The position numbers were made by a program, and so were the translations under genes. Below are positions 35,354-43,190 of a DNA stretch of 64,000 nucleotides, in pieces. The notes under the pieces are model-generated. The model worked only from the letters and a program-made list of their open reading frames with translations. It was not told where the DNA came from and searched no databases. The stretch lies in assembly GCA_031549345.1 (NCBI GenBank), contig JAVBPY010000009.1, positions 100,733 to 164,732 of the forward strand. Reading direction: 5' to 3'. Numbering within the stretch: position 1 is the stretch's first letter; every line of letters begins with the position of its first letter. The stretch comes from CASFRF01 sp031549345 (GTDB taxonomy: Bacteria; Verrucomicrobiota; Lentisphaeria; Victivallales; Victivallaceae).

Positions 35354-35381
35354 CTGGGGGAAAAGGGCGGTTTTTCCCCAG
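35354..35381. other. Hairpin, 11-bp stem
   Basis: CTGGGGGAAAA (35354-35364), loop GGGCGG, TTTTTCCCCAG (35371-35381), with one G-T pair. It could stop transcription from either side but has no downstream T run. Confidence 0.4.
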
Positions 35382-35471
35382 GCTCTATCGCCAAGAACCA
35401 CCGGCCCTCTATCACTAGGTCCCTGAAAGATTATATAGCGTTTGCTGCAATCTTCAGGTTGCCCGCGAATG

Positions 35472-36254
35472 TCAGAGGTGGATCAGCGAATAATCGTGTT
35501 TTCCGGGTTGGCCGTTTTCCATCTTCGCGCCTGTTTCCAGCGGGCGCTTGTTGATTACCTCGACAAGTTGCTTTCCCCAGCGGTCGATGATTTCACGGAC
35601 GTTGGCGTAGGGAGAAACAAGCTTGTTCACATCCAGAATCGCCCCCTTCTCGTGCGAATTGGCCGCGAACAGAACAAGAACCTTCCCGGTTTCCGCATCC
35701 ACCACCTTCCCTTCGATGGCGATATAGGCGGAAAGGGGCGAATCCGTTTCGTGCGCCAAAACCGATTTTACCGGAATCAGGCAGAGGGTGATCGGGCGAA
35801 GAACCGCAGCAGCGGCAGTCGTCCCCGTTTCGATCAACGGCTTGTTGGCAACAACTTTAACAATGGCAAGCTCCAGGCGGACCGTCCCCGGCGCGGGCTT
35901 GTCGACAAGCGTCATCCGGCACGGACCGGTACGGACCGCCTTGGAAAAAGTTTCCTTCATGTATGCGGCAAGCTCTTTCAAGTCCGCATCTTCCTTGCCC
36001 ATCAGGGCGCGCACGCCGTTGTGTTCCGCCCAGGACTGCTCCAAACGCAAGTCCGTGCGGACATCCGCGATAAGAATCTTGTCGTACTTCGACATCGCCG
36101 CGGAGGGATCTTTCCAGACACGCCCCGCCGGTATGCGGCTGTCGTGCGCCAAACGCCCGTCGTCGGGGACAAAAACCGTCTTTTCCGGCCCCGACGAACA
36201 TCCCCCCAGCAGAACACCCAGTGCAATCGCCCCGATCCCCAATGTCTTTTTCAC
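35472..36254 (-). CDS. DUF3313-type lipoprotein (internal GTG start)
   Basis: 260 residues from GTG 36254, with GGAGGGG five bases before. Lipobox LLGGC, cysteine at residue 19 (KKTLGIGAIALGVLLGGCSS). The body (KYDKILIADVRTDLRLEQSW, ELAAYMKETFSKAV, PGTVRLELAIVKVV, IAIEGKVVDAETGKVL) matches the DUF3313 family of outer-membrane or periplasmic lipoproteins of unknown role. A lipoprotein signal in the middle of a fusion would be useless, so separate translation from this GTG is the better reading. It is the last gene of a minus-strand lipoprotein set that includes LpoB- and YcfL-like proteins. Confidence 0.7.
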   Translation of the reverse strand: MKKTLGIGAIALGVLLGGCSSGPEKTVFVPDDGRLAHDSRIPAGRVWKDPSAAMSKYDKILIADVRTDLRLEQSWAEHNGVRALMGKEDADLKELAAYMKETFSKAVRTGPCRMTLVDKPAPGTVRLELAIVKVVANKPLIETGTTAAAAVLRPITLCLIPVKSVLAHETDSPLSAYIAIEGKVVDAETGKVLVLFAANSHEKGAILDVNKLVSPYANVREIIDRWGKQLVEVINKRPLETGAKMENGQPGKHDYSLIHL

Positions 36255-36704
36255 AACCCCTCCTTTTTTTTGTAAAAAGCGATTCAACGCATCCATAAAA
36301 GCAACCCGCTGACGCTCGGAAAACGGCGGCGGACCGCCCCCTGCTTCGCCCGTGCTCCGCAGTTCCTCCATCAACTCACGCATGGCCATGGCGTTTTTTA
36401 TGTTCCCCGGCGTGAAGAAATCGCCACGTATTCCCAATACCTCCGCCCCCACTCCGAGCGCGCGATCCGCCAGGGGGATGTCCGCCGTGACAACCAAGTC
36501 GCCCCGGTCGATGTGTTCCACAATCCAGTCGTCGGCCCCGTTGAATGCGCCCCCCGCGCCGATGGCGCGAACATACGCGGATTCCGGGAGGCGGAGGCAC
36601 TGCGCGGCGACAAAGAGCGTTTCCACTTTTTCCCGCTCCGCCACCTTCAGCAGCACCTCTTTCAAGGGACGCGGCATCGCGTCGCAATCGGCGAGTATTT
36701 TCAT
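35472..36704 (-). CDS. YaiI/YqxD-family (UPF0178) domain read through into a DUF3313 lipoprotein
   Basis: The open frame from ATG 36704 first encodes about 150 residues of a YaiI/YqxD protein: MKILADCDAMPRPLKEVLLK, then VTADIPLADRALGVGAEVL and FTPGNIKNAMAMRELMEELR, the full length of the family (PIN-like, putative nuclease). Without a stop it continues into a lipoprotein signal peptide. At the join the coding strand has eight A's followed by GGAGGGGTTGTGAAA. With seven A's the frame would end at TGA overlapping the GTG start of the lipoprotein by 4 bases, the usual arrangement here. So this is probably two genes, joined by a one-base change or sequence error; the longer start at 36785 is less likely. 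Confidence 0.65.
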   Translation of the reverse strand: MKILADCDAMPRPLKEVLLKVAEREKVETLFVAAQCLRLPESAYVRAIGAGGAFNGADDWIVEHIDRGDLVVTADIPLADRALGVGAEVLGIRGDFFTPGNIKNAMAMRELMEELRSTGEAGGGPPPFSERQRVAFMDALNRFLQKKGGVVKKTLGIGAIALGVLLGGCSSGPEKTVFVPDDGRLAHDSRIPAGRVWKDPSAAMSKYDKILIADVRTDLRLEQSWAEHNGVRALMGKEDADLKELAAYMKETFSKAVRTGPCRMTLVDKPAPGTVRLELAIVKVVANKPLIETGTTAAAAVLRPITLCLIPVKSVLAHETDSPLSAYIAIEGKVVDAETGKVLVLFAANSHEKGAILDVNKLVSPYANVREIIDRWGKQLVEVINKRPLETGAKMENGQPGKHDYSLIHL

Positions 36705-36708
36705 CCGT

Positions 36709-37350
36709 TTAGAATCCGAAGGTCGTTTTCGTTTTTTTGACGCCCAGGGGTTCGTTGTAGGACCAAATCTCTTCGCCCGTTTCAATGTCGCCTATTTTAA
36801 GGTTGAAGGAGGTAACCTTCACGGTGGTATTGCCGTCGCGGACGATGTTGGTGATGACGGCCCCTTCCAAACTCAAATTGGGGGCGTTCAGCGTTCCGGA
36901 GCGCGCAACAGTCGCCTGGTTGAAATTTTTATCGTTCTTAAGATCGCGCGCCTCCGAAAAGGTTCCTTTCGCATCGCGCCCCGTTGCAAGAGTAATCCGG
37001 ACTTTGCCGGAATCGCGGAGCGCTTTGCTGAGCTCGTCGGTGATCAGATTCATGTTCAGCTCCGGATCGTTGGTGTCGTTCCGGAGGTAACGGCTGATTT
37101 GCATCAAGGGCAACTGCCCATCGTGTTTCTTTTTATAGCGTTCCAGAAAATGCGTATAGGCGGGACTGGCCATCGCGTCCTCCGCCGCGGCGCGGGCGGC
37201 GATAAAACATTCCGTCTGCGAAACAGTGGTCAGCGAGCGGACCTTGTTCTCGGAGGGGTTGCGAGGGTCGAACTCCTCCGTCTTCACCGAAGAACACCCT
37301 GCGCAAAGGGTCAATAACACGGCCGCACCCGGAAAAAATAGTTTTTTCAT
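36709..37350 (-). CDS. lpoB: Penicillin-binding protein activator LpoB family lipoprotein
   Basis: 213 residues, lipobox LCAGC with cysteine at residue 19. DPELNMNLITDELSKALRDS near 98 and RSGTLNAPNLSLEGAVITNI near 147, then FNLKIGDIETGEEIWSYNEP near 185, are conserved in LpoB (COG3417). In E. coli LpoB reaches from the outer membrane to switch on PBP1b. The YcfL-type gene lies just upstream, the same pairing as ycfL-lpoB in E. coli, which supports the call. The next gene, YaiI-like, starts 4 bases after its stop. Whether the organism has a matching PBP is not visible here. Confidence 0.85.
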   Translation of the reverse strand: MKKLFFPGAAVLLTLCAGCSSVKTEEFDPRNPSENKVRSLTTVSQTECFIAARAAAEDAMASPAYTHFLERYKKKHDGQLPLMQISRYLRNDTNDPELNMNLITDELSKALRDSGKVRITLATGRDAKGTFSEARDLKNDKNFNQATVARSGTLNAPNLSLEGAVITNIVRDGNTTVKVTSFNLKIGDIETGEEIWSYNEPLGVKKTKTTFGF

Positions 37351-37365
37351 CCTTTTTATCGCTCC

Positions 37366-37818
37366 TTATTCCGCCTCTTTCAGGCTGATGTTGAAATCCC
37401 GGCACTCCCGGCTCGGGGCCACGGACTGAATATACACCCCTTCTCCGGGAATTACACGGTACTCCTTCCATGTCGACCCCACGGAACGGACCGCCATTCC
37501 GTCCTTATCCAGCCAAGTAAATTTGTACTGAATGCGGTACGGGTTCTCCCCGGTAATTCCGCTCCACATCTGCGAAAAAAATCCCGTCCGCACATTCACC
37601 GCCGTTACCTGAACACGCAGCAAACCGTCCTCGGTATCCGCAACAACCAGCCCGGTCAGCAAAAGACGGTCGCGCAGGAACGAATCGGTTACAAAACGTT
37701 TGTCCGCAATCACCTTCACCTGTGCGTTCTTCTCCGCATTCTCCATGTGGTTGACCGAGTTCTGGCAGCCGCCCACCGCGAACAGAAGCAACATGATCCC
37801 CGCAAAACATCTTCCCAT
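37366..37818 (-). CDS. YcfL-family (DUF1425) lipoprotein
   Basis: 150 residues, lipobox VGGC with cysteine at residue 18 (MGRCFAGIMLLLFAVGGC). RIQYKFTWLDKDGMAVRSVG near 95, followed by WKEYRVIPGE, is the conserved DUF1425 core. Family members are outer-membrane lipoproteins found next to lpoB. Spacing is 9 bases from the COG3014 gene and 15 to the lpoB gene, in line with one transcript. Molecular function is unknown in the family. Confidence 0.8.
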   Translation of the reverse strand: MGRCFAGIMLLLFAVGGCQNSVNHMENAEKNAQVKVIADKRFVTDSFLRDRLLLTGLVVADTEDGLLRVQVTAVNVRTGFFSQMWSGITGENPYRIQYKFTWLDKDGMAVRSVGSTWKEYRVIPGEGVYIQSVAPSRECRDFNISLKEAE

Positions 37819-37827
37819 AAAACCCTC

Positions 37828-39318
37828 CTATCTCAAGTTCATCGGTAAAACACGAATCTCTATATTCCGCGCACTGGGCGCGTTGACGAAAAGAATCGCC
37901 GAACGGCATTCCCGGGGCAAATCCACCGCCGTTTCGCCGTTTCCCCAGTCAAGCCCCACCCGCCGTGTACGCGGCATGGGAAGCGATACAAGCTGAAACT
38001 CTTTGGGAAGGAGCTCCCAGGTGCGCGTATCGGCGGTGTTCATCGCGTACTTGTACCCCTCCCCCGCGGCGGCAACAGCCAGCAAAGAAAGCGTTTTTGC
38101 CGTATCGTTCATATCGGAGGCGCCGATTACGGCCAACCCTCCATAATATGCGGTTTCCTTGATCGCCGTACCGATTACGATGTGTGTAACGATTCCCGGG
38201 AGCCGCGCCTGAAATTCCCGCGCGAAGACCGCGTCCATATCGGCCAAAAGTTCCGTATTAAAAGACGTTCCTTCTGCATGAACACGCAACGCGCGGAATG
38301 GCGCGGGATAAAATTCACACATCCCCCACGCGGTCGCAACAGGAAACTGAATCGCAACGGGCTTAAGTGCCACGCCGCGACCGTTCGCAAACAAAACATG
38401 CAGACAATTCCGATCCAGCGGGAACGCAAACGGAACAACGCCATTCAACGACGCCGGAATTTCCCGCCGCGCCGCGTTCAACGCCGTAATATAATACTTC
38501 CCTGCCAACGAACTTGCCGGCATGGCCTCGCAGAGCTCCCGGAAATACACACACGCGCCTTCGGCGTTCCCATCACGCAAGGCCGCAAGGCCGGAGAGGA
38601 ACAGGGAAACAGGGTTGACGAAAAGCCCGTAGCCTTCTTCGCTTTTTTTTCGCATCGCGGAATAAGTGCGGGAAAACGTTTCGTTACTCTTCCTCCTGCC
38701 CAAATTCTCCGGCGTGGCGGAAACCGCCGCGGAAGGAAGATTCGGGTTCTCCCTCCGAATGCGGGCGATCTCCTCTTTTTCCGCTTCGATGAATGCGGCG
38801 AACTCCTCCTGCAATTTCTTCTGTTCGTCGCCCAGGCGGCGCAGCTGTGCGCGAAAGGCCGCCTCGTTCCCCTCCCCCAGATATGCCAGGGATTTATAGA
38901 TCGACAAAGCCACCCTATCGCGGCCAAACCCGCGATAGGGGAGTGCGTTCAGGTTACTCAGCGCCGCCGCGCCCTCTGAAGAAACATCGCGCAAACTCAC
39001 CGTGGCGCGTTCATCGTACGCATCCATAAGCGCTTCCGCGCGCCGGAACGCGTCGAGGCTTTCCTTATAGTTCCCGAGAACAAAATGCATGCTCCCGGCT
39101 TCAAGGCGCCACATCACCTCGTCGCCGCTCCCGACAACCGAACCGTTGAACCATCCGGGCTCCTCAAGTTTTTCCCCGATCGCGCGGCACGTTTCGTCGT
39201 TCTTCCCGGCCATGTACGCCGCAAGCATCGGCTCCTTCTGGCGGTGGGCGTTGACGAAAACCGAACATCCGCTCAGCAACGGCAAAAGAACAAGCATCCA
39301 AGGGAAATTATTTCTCAT
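37828..39318 (-). CDS. COG3014-family lipoprotein with TPR-like helices
   Basis: 496 residues from ATG 39318, lipobox LLSGC with cysteine at residue 18; the longer frame to 39393 lies inside the preceding gene. Residues about 25-150 are helical TPR-like (MHFVLGNYKESLDAFRRAEA), followed by a charged coiled segment (LGDEQKKLQEEFAAFIEAEK) and a beta-rich C-terminal half ending IEIRVLPMNLR. This matches COG3014, lipoproteins found with LpoB and DUF1425 partners in several phyla. It overlaps the GH42-like gene by 11 bases. Likely part of an outer-membrane lipoprotein complex around peptidoglycan synthesis; this is inferred from the neighbours. Confidence 0.75.
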   Translation of the reverse strand: MRNNFPWMLVLLPLLSGCSVFVNAHRQKEPMLAAYMAGKNDETCRAIGEKLEEPGWFNGSVVGSGDEVMWRLEAGSMHFVLGNYKESLDAFRRAEALMDAYDERATVSLRDVSSEGAAALSNLNALPYRGFGRDRVALSIYKSLAYLGEGNEAAFRAQLRRLGDEQKKLQEEFAAFIEAEKEEIARIRRENPNLPSAAVSATPENLGRRKSNETFSRTYSAMRKKSEEGYGLFVNPVSLFLSGLAALRDGNAEGACVYFRELCEAMPASSLAGKYYITALNAARREIPASLNGVVPFAFPLDRNCLHVLFANGRGVALKPVAIQFPVATAWGMCEFYPAPFRALRVHAEGTSFNTELLADMDAVFAREFQARLPGIVTHIVIGTAIKETAYYGGLAVIGASDMNDTAKTLSLLAVAAAGEGYKYAMNTADTRTWELLPKEFQLVSLPMPRTRRVGLDWGNGETAVDLPRECRSAILFVNAPSARNIEIRVLPMNLR

Positions 39319-42300
39319 AGATATAGAGTTTGATTTCCTGCACCGTGCCGCGGGCTTCAGGCCTTGGGTCCCAATTAAGGAGCATGATTTCATTGGACGC
39401 GCCGGATCTCACCCAGGGGGTTACATCCAGATATGTGAGCTCGCCGATCCTATGATGATGCCGCCGCACATAATGACCGTTCACCATGGCGCCGATTAAA
39501 TCGACGTCCCCTTTCCAATATAGGAAAACGCGGTTTCCCGCCTTCAACGCCGGAACGACTGCCTGCCGTTGCCGGATGTTTCCCACAGTCGTTCCGGGCA
39601 AGGTCGCTTTGGTTGAGGTCAAGGCGGTCATGCCTTGAAAAATTTCCCACTCCCCGGCAAGATCGATCACCCGCGAAGGATTCGGAATGTACGAGAGGAA
39701 CGTGCCCCCCTTTACTCCGTAAATACGCGGGTGCGTATTCTCGATCAAGAGCCCGAGAACAACCGTATCACCCCCCTTAGCCGCCAACGGAACGTGCCCG
39801 AGGCCGGTTCCGGGACGCGATGTCGCGAGAGGTTTTCCATCAATATACAATGTCATGGTTCCATTGATGGCGCCGCTAAGATACATCGCCGTGTTCCAAA
39901 AATAGATCGAGCCATTGCTCCAATTTTTCGGAATCACCACCGTGCGCCGCGCAAGGAAACGACTTCCCTTCACCTCCACATCGCGCACCCATGAGGTCAG
40001 TTCCCGTTTGCTCCACTCTTTTCCCGTCCCGCCGAAATCCGCCTTTTCGTTGGCATCGATAGTCCGGATTTCCCATTCGCCATCGAGATTCAACGTGTTT
40101 TCCGTATGCGCGGTCGTCGCGTCACGGAGCGTAACGGGGGGCTTTTCCGTTCCCTGCCAGTAATTGTATTGGACATTGAACCACTCCGCGGTAGCCGCTT
40201 CCGGGTTGCGCGGCGAAGTAAAAGCCTTGAATTCCAACGGAGGAATTTCGCCGGTAATGGCCCCGGGCTTGCCGGTCAGAACGTCGGTGAGGACGCGCTC
40301 CTTGCCGTCGCGGAACTTAAACGTGTACGGAACGGCCTTTTTCTCATCGCTGTTCCAAAGGACCCACACATCGTACAAGCCGTTGTTGCTTACGAAATGA
40401 CGCGGATACAGCGGGGCTTCCGCCACCAGTCCAAGGGGCGTGATTCCCGCTTGCCGCAGAATATCACAAAGCAATTTCCGGGAATTCTCCTTCGAAGCAA
40501 GAAGGCGCGTACCGAATGTGATCACCATCCCTTTTCCCAGACGGCGCATCCCGATGGCGGTGGAGCCGTCGGCCCATGTCGCGAGGGTTTCCGTCCCCTG
40601 CCCCACGCTTTTAAGTTTAACGCCATCGGCAAGGAACGGCGCCTCCAAGACGTTCACCTGGAAGATTTTCTGCCCCGGCGCAAAGGAAAACGCCTCGTAT
40701 TTCTCCGGTTGGTTGCCGGCTTTATAACGGGAAATGGATGTCGCGACGAACCCGGTCAGCGCTTGGGCGGGCCAGGCGTCCGGCGCTTCCGGCGCATGGC
40801 GTCCCGTCTGGGGCATGGCGAGAAAAATGCCGCCGTTGCGTACCCATTTTTCAATGCCCTTTTGCGTTTCCGGCCGCAAAACCGTGCTGTTCGTATCGAT
40901 AATCACCCGGTACGCGTCGGCGAGCGTGTTGGAGAAGTCCGCCGGAATGAGCGCATCCATGGGGTAGTCGCGCACCAGCGTTTCATTGAAACGCCAGCTC
41001 CAGTACCCGGAGGGGTACGCAACATTTCCGTCGGCCATCCACGGATATCCCAGAAGGGCGGCGATGTCCGAATCATGCAGTAAAGCCACCTCCGCCTTCT
41101 GTTGGTGCCGCTGACCGAGCTGGCGCAACGCGGGGAGGACACGCTCAAAATACTCGCGGATCGGCGCATCCCAATAAATGCTCCCCAGGTGAATAAAGTA
41201 GTGAATCGCGTTGACGCCGCAGACCATATACAGCCCGGTGTGTTTCTTAAAATGCATCTGGTCCCGCGCCGGGGCGCTCGGTTCGATGGAAAACGGCAGT
41301 CCGGCGCCACGCATAAGCATCGGCAGAAGATCGTGGTACGAGCCGGACATATAGCCTGTGTTGTGGAAGTGTGCGCCGTATTTCCGCGCCGCTTCGCGCA
41401 CCTGGTTGGAGAAACGGTCCGGCGCCATGCAGACGATCGATTTATCCGGATCCGCCTCGCGGATCATCCCCATGCCAAGCTCCAACGCCCGTTCGCGCGC
41501 CCAGATTTGCCAATCGATGAAATCGACCCAGCGGGCGTTCCACTCCGGCCCGAGATACGGATATTTCTTCGGCTCCGTCGGGCTCAGGTATACCCGGTAG
41601 CAGACCGCGCCTTTGGGGAGATTCGCCGCCAGAAGATTATCACCCTTTTTGAGTATATTGGTAACCTCGTACGCACCCCAGTGCGGCGCAGTATGCAATG
41701 GGGAGTCGGAGCCGATCTTTTTCCCGTTCAGATACACCGTAACCGTTTCCTTCGTTCCGGCGTTCAAATCCCACATGTAAAGCCACATTTTTCCGGAAGG
41801 TTCTTTATCCCAAGAAAATTTCCGCCGGAGAACAGCCGGACGCTTGGGGATAAAAAACGCCTGATCGCTGCCGGGCATTTCACGGACCATCGGCCAACTG
41901 GAATCGTCGAATGCCGGATCGTAGTATGATGCGGGTGCGGGTTCCACGGGAATGACGACATCCTTGTGGAGTCCGCGATTGTCGATCTCCGGCGCACCGG
42001 GCTTCAGCTTCAAATACCCCAGACGCCAGGAACCGGAAAGATCCGTGGCCTTTTCATTCCATCCGGCGAACTCGGCGAGCTCCGGCAGACGAATCTCATC
42101 CCATTTTTTGATTTTTCCCGGCGCGCCGTAATACCGGGAGGAAACGGCCTCCGGCGTTGCGTAACGTTCCTTCAGGAATGCACGGAAGCTCCGGTCCGCC
42201 ACAGGACCGTGCTCCAGAAAAAGCGTGTAGTTCCCGTGGTAAAGCTCCCCGTGCGGCTCCAGGTATTCGATCACATGGTCGGCTTTCCCGTATTTGGCAA

Positions 42301-43162
42301 TCACCTTCTGCAATTGGGCGAGTTCCGCCTTGCGTCCGTCGACGGATGCCCAGCTCAGGAAACCCGCGCCGCCGTAAAACGGCTCGCCGATCGAATGATA
42401 ACCGCCGATGTAGTGCGGAACACGCGCCGACTCATCGGCACGGAAATCGTTCCCGATGCGCGGCTTCGGCCCCATGTTCGTATTCAGAACCACGGGAAGC
42501 CCGCGCTCTTCGGCCAATTTGTACGCCCAGCGCCAGGCGTTTTCATTCAAGACGCCCTGTGCGAAGTCGGCGTTGTGCGTTTCCGTCCAAAAAACAAGGC
42601 CGAGGCTGCCGAGACGGCTTGCAAACTCAAATTCCGGCAGTGGATCGTACTCCGACTCCTTTACTTTCGGCGGCGCACTGTTGACCCGGTAATAAAAGCG
42701 AAACGCATATTGATCCCAGCTGTTCAGATACATCGGGACTTTCACTGCCGAGCGTGTGTTCTCCAACGTCGGTCCCACGCCGGAAGCGAGCATGGACTGC
42801 AGAAGCGCCGCCTCGGTCTTCCCGTGAAAGATGCGGAACTCCGCGTCTTTGCGGACGCCCGAAAACCATCCACCGGCGGGGAGTTTGTAGGCATAAAATT
42901 CCCCACGCGGACCGCGAAGCTTACACAACTCCGCCGTACCGATGGTGGAGGTAATGTCCGAATGAAATTTCGCCTGCCACAGCTCCGCCGCGGCCGGCGT
43001 CGCGCTGCGCACCGAGAGAACGCTGGAGTCCCCTTTGCCGGAAAAATCCGCTGAAACCTTTCCGTATCCCCGCAAAATACGTTCGGGAAACTTCTGCTCC
43101 GCCGCCTGTCCCGCGCCCGCGCCGAGCGCGAGAAGCAGGGCCAACCCAATGCCCTTATTCAT
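39308..43162 (-). CDS. Secreted GH42/GH2-like beta-galactosidase-type enzyme
   Basis: 1284 residues from ATG 43162 (MNKGIGLALLLALGAGAGQA signal peptide); a start at 43228 would lose the signal. Residues about 160-400 resemble a GH42 barrel (LGLVFWTETHNAD, HVIEYLEPHGELYHGN, FLKERYATPEAVSSRYYG, KWDEIRLPELAEF). A galactose-binding-like jelly-roll follows (GKMWLYMWDLNAGTKETVTV, HWGAYEVTNIL), then more barrel and a trimerisation-like domain (RVIIDTNSTVLRPETQKGIE), and a second GH2-type jelly-roll to the end. The usual NE acid/base pair is replaced by EPHGE, so the catalytic site is unconfirmed. It lies 28 bases after aroA, in the sugar importer's transcript. Confidence 0.72.
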   Translation of the reverse strand: MNKGIGLALLLALGAGAGQAAEQKFPERILRGYGKVSADFSGKGDSSVLSVRSATPAAAELWQAKFHSDITSTIGTAELCKLRGPRGEFYAYKLPAGGWFSGVRKDAEFRIFHGKTEAALLQSMLASGVGPTLENTRSAVKVPMYLNSWDQYAFRFYYRVNSAPPKVKESEYDPLPEFEFASRLGSLGLVFWTETHNADFAQGVLNENAWRWAYKLAEERGLPVVLNTNMGPKPRIGNDFRADESARVPHYIGGYHSIGEPFYGGAGFLSWASVDGRKAELAQLQKVIAKYGKADHVIEYLEPHGELYHGNYTLFLEHGPVADRSFRAFLKERYATPEAVSSRYYGAPGKIKKWDEIRLPELAEFAGWNEKATDLSGSWRLGYLKLKPGAPEIDNRGLHKDVVIPVEPAPASYYDPAFDDSSWPMVREMPGSDQAFFIPKRPAVLRRKFSWDKEPSGKMWLYMWDLNAGTKETVTVYLNGKKIGSDSPLHTAPHWGAYEVTNILKKGDNLLAANLPKGAVCYRVYLSPTEPKKYPYLGPEWNARWVDFIDWQIWARERALELGMGMIREADPDKSIVCMAPDRFSNQVREAARKYGAHFHNTGYMSGSYHDLLPMLMRGAGLPFSIEPSAPARDQMHFKKHTGLYMVCGVNAIHYFIHLGSIYWDAPIREYFERVLPALRQLGQRHQQKAEVALLHDSDIAALLGYPWMADGNVAYPSGYWSWRFNETLVRDYPMDALIPADFSNTLADAYRVIIDTNSTVLRPETQKGIEKWVRNGGIFLAMPQTGRHAPEAPDAWPAQALTGFVATSISRYKAGNQPEKYEAFSFAPGQKIFQVNVLEAPFLADGVKLKSVGQGTETLATWADGSTAIGMRRLGKGMVITFGTRLLASKENSRKLLCDILRQAGITPLGLVAEAPLYPRHFVSNNGLYDVWVLWNSDEKKAVPYTFKFRDGKERVLTDVLTGKPGAITGEIPPLEFKAFTSPRNPEAATAEWFNVQYNYWQGTEKPPVTLRDATTAHTENTLNLDGEWEIRTIDANEKADFGGTGKEWSKRELTSWVRDVEVKGSRFLARRTVVIPKNWSNGSIYFWNTAMYLSGAINGTMTLYIDGKPLATSRPGTGLGHVPLAAKGGDTVVLGLLIENTHPRIYGVKGGTFLSYIPNPSRVIDLAGEWEIFQGMTALTSTKATLPGTTVGNIRQRQAVVPALKAGNRVFLYWKGDVDLIGAMVNGHYVRRHHHRIGELTYLDVTPWVRSGASNEIMLLNWDPRPEARGTVQEIKLYIYEK

Positions 43163-43190
43163 CGCAATTCCCCCATTTATGAGTGCAACG

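Larger units (their letters stand above)
35019..35471. other. 453-base gene-free region rich in palindromes
   Basis: Between convergent genes. It holds a two-stem repeat copy (35094-35139), then hairpins at 35182-35201, 35214-35239, 35253-35265, 35354-35381 and 35422-35458. Short open frames here lack ribosome sites and a consistent composition, so I call no gene. No tRNA or known riboswitch fold was recognised. Confidence 0.6.

Noticed and set aside
35112..35426. Open frame of about 104 codons in the gene-free block
   Set aside because: It runs through hairpins and a repeat copy, has no ribosome site, and its composition is not protein-like.
35019..35471. CRISPR array suggested by repeated stems
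   Set aside because: The stems differ in sequence and spacing, with no regular repeat-spacer pattern and no cas genes in the window.
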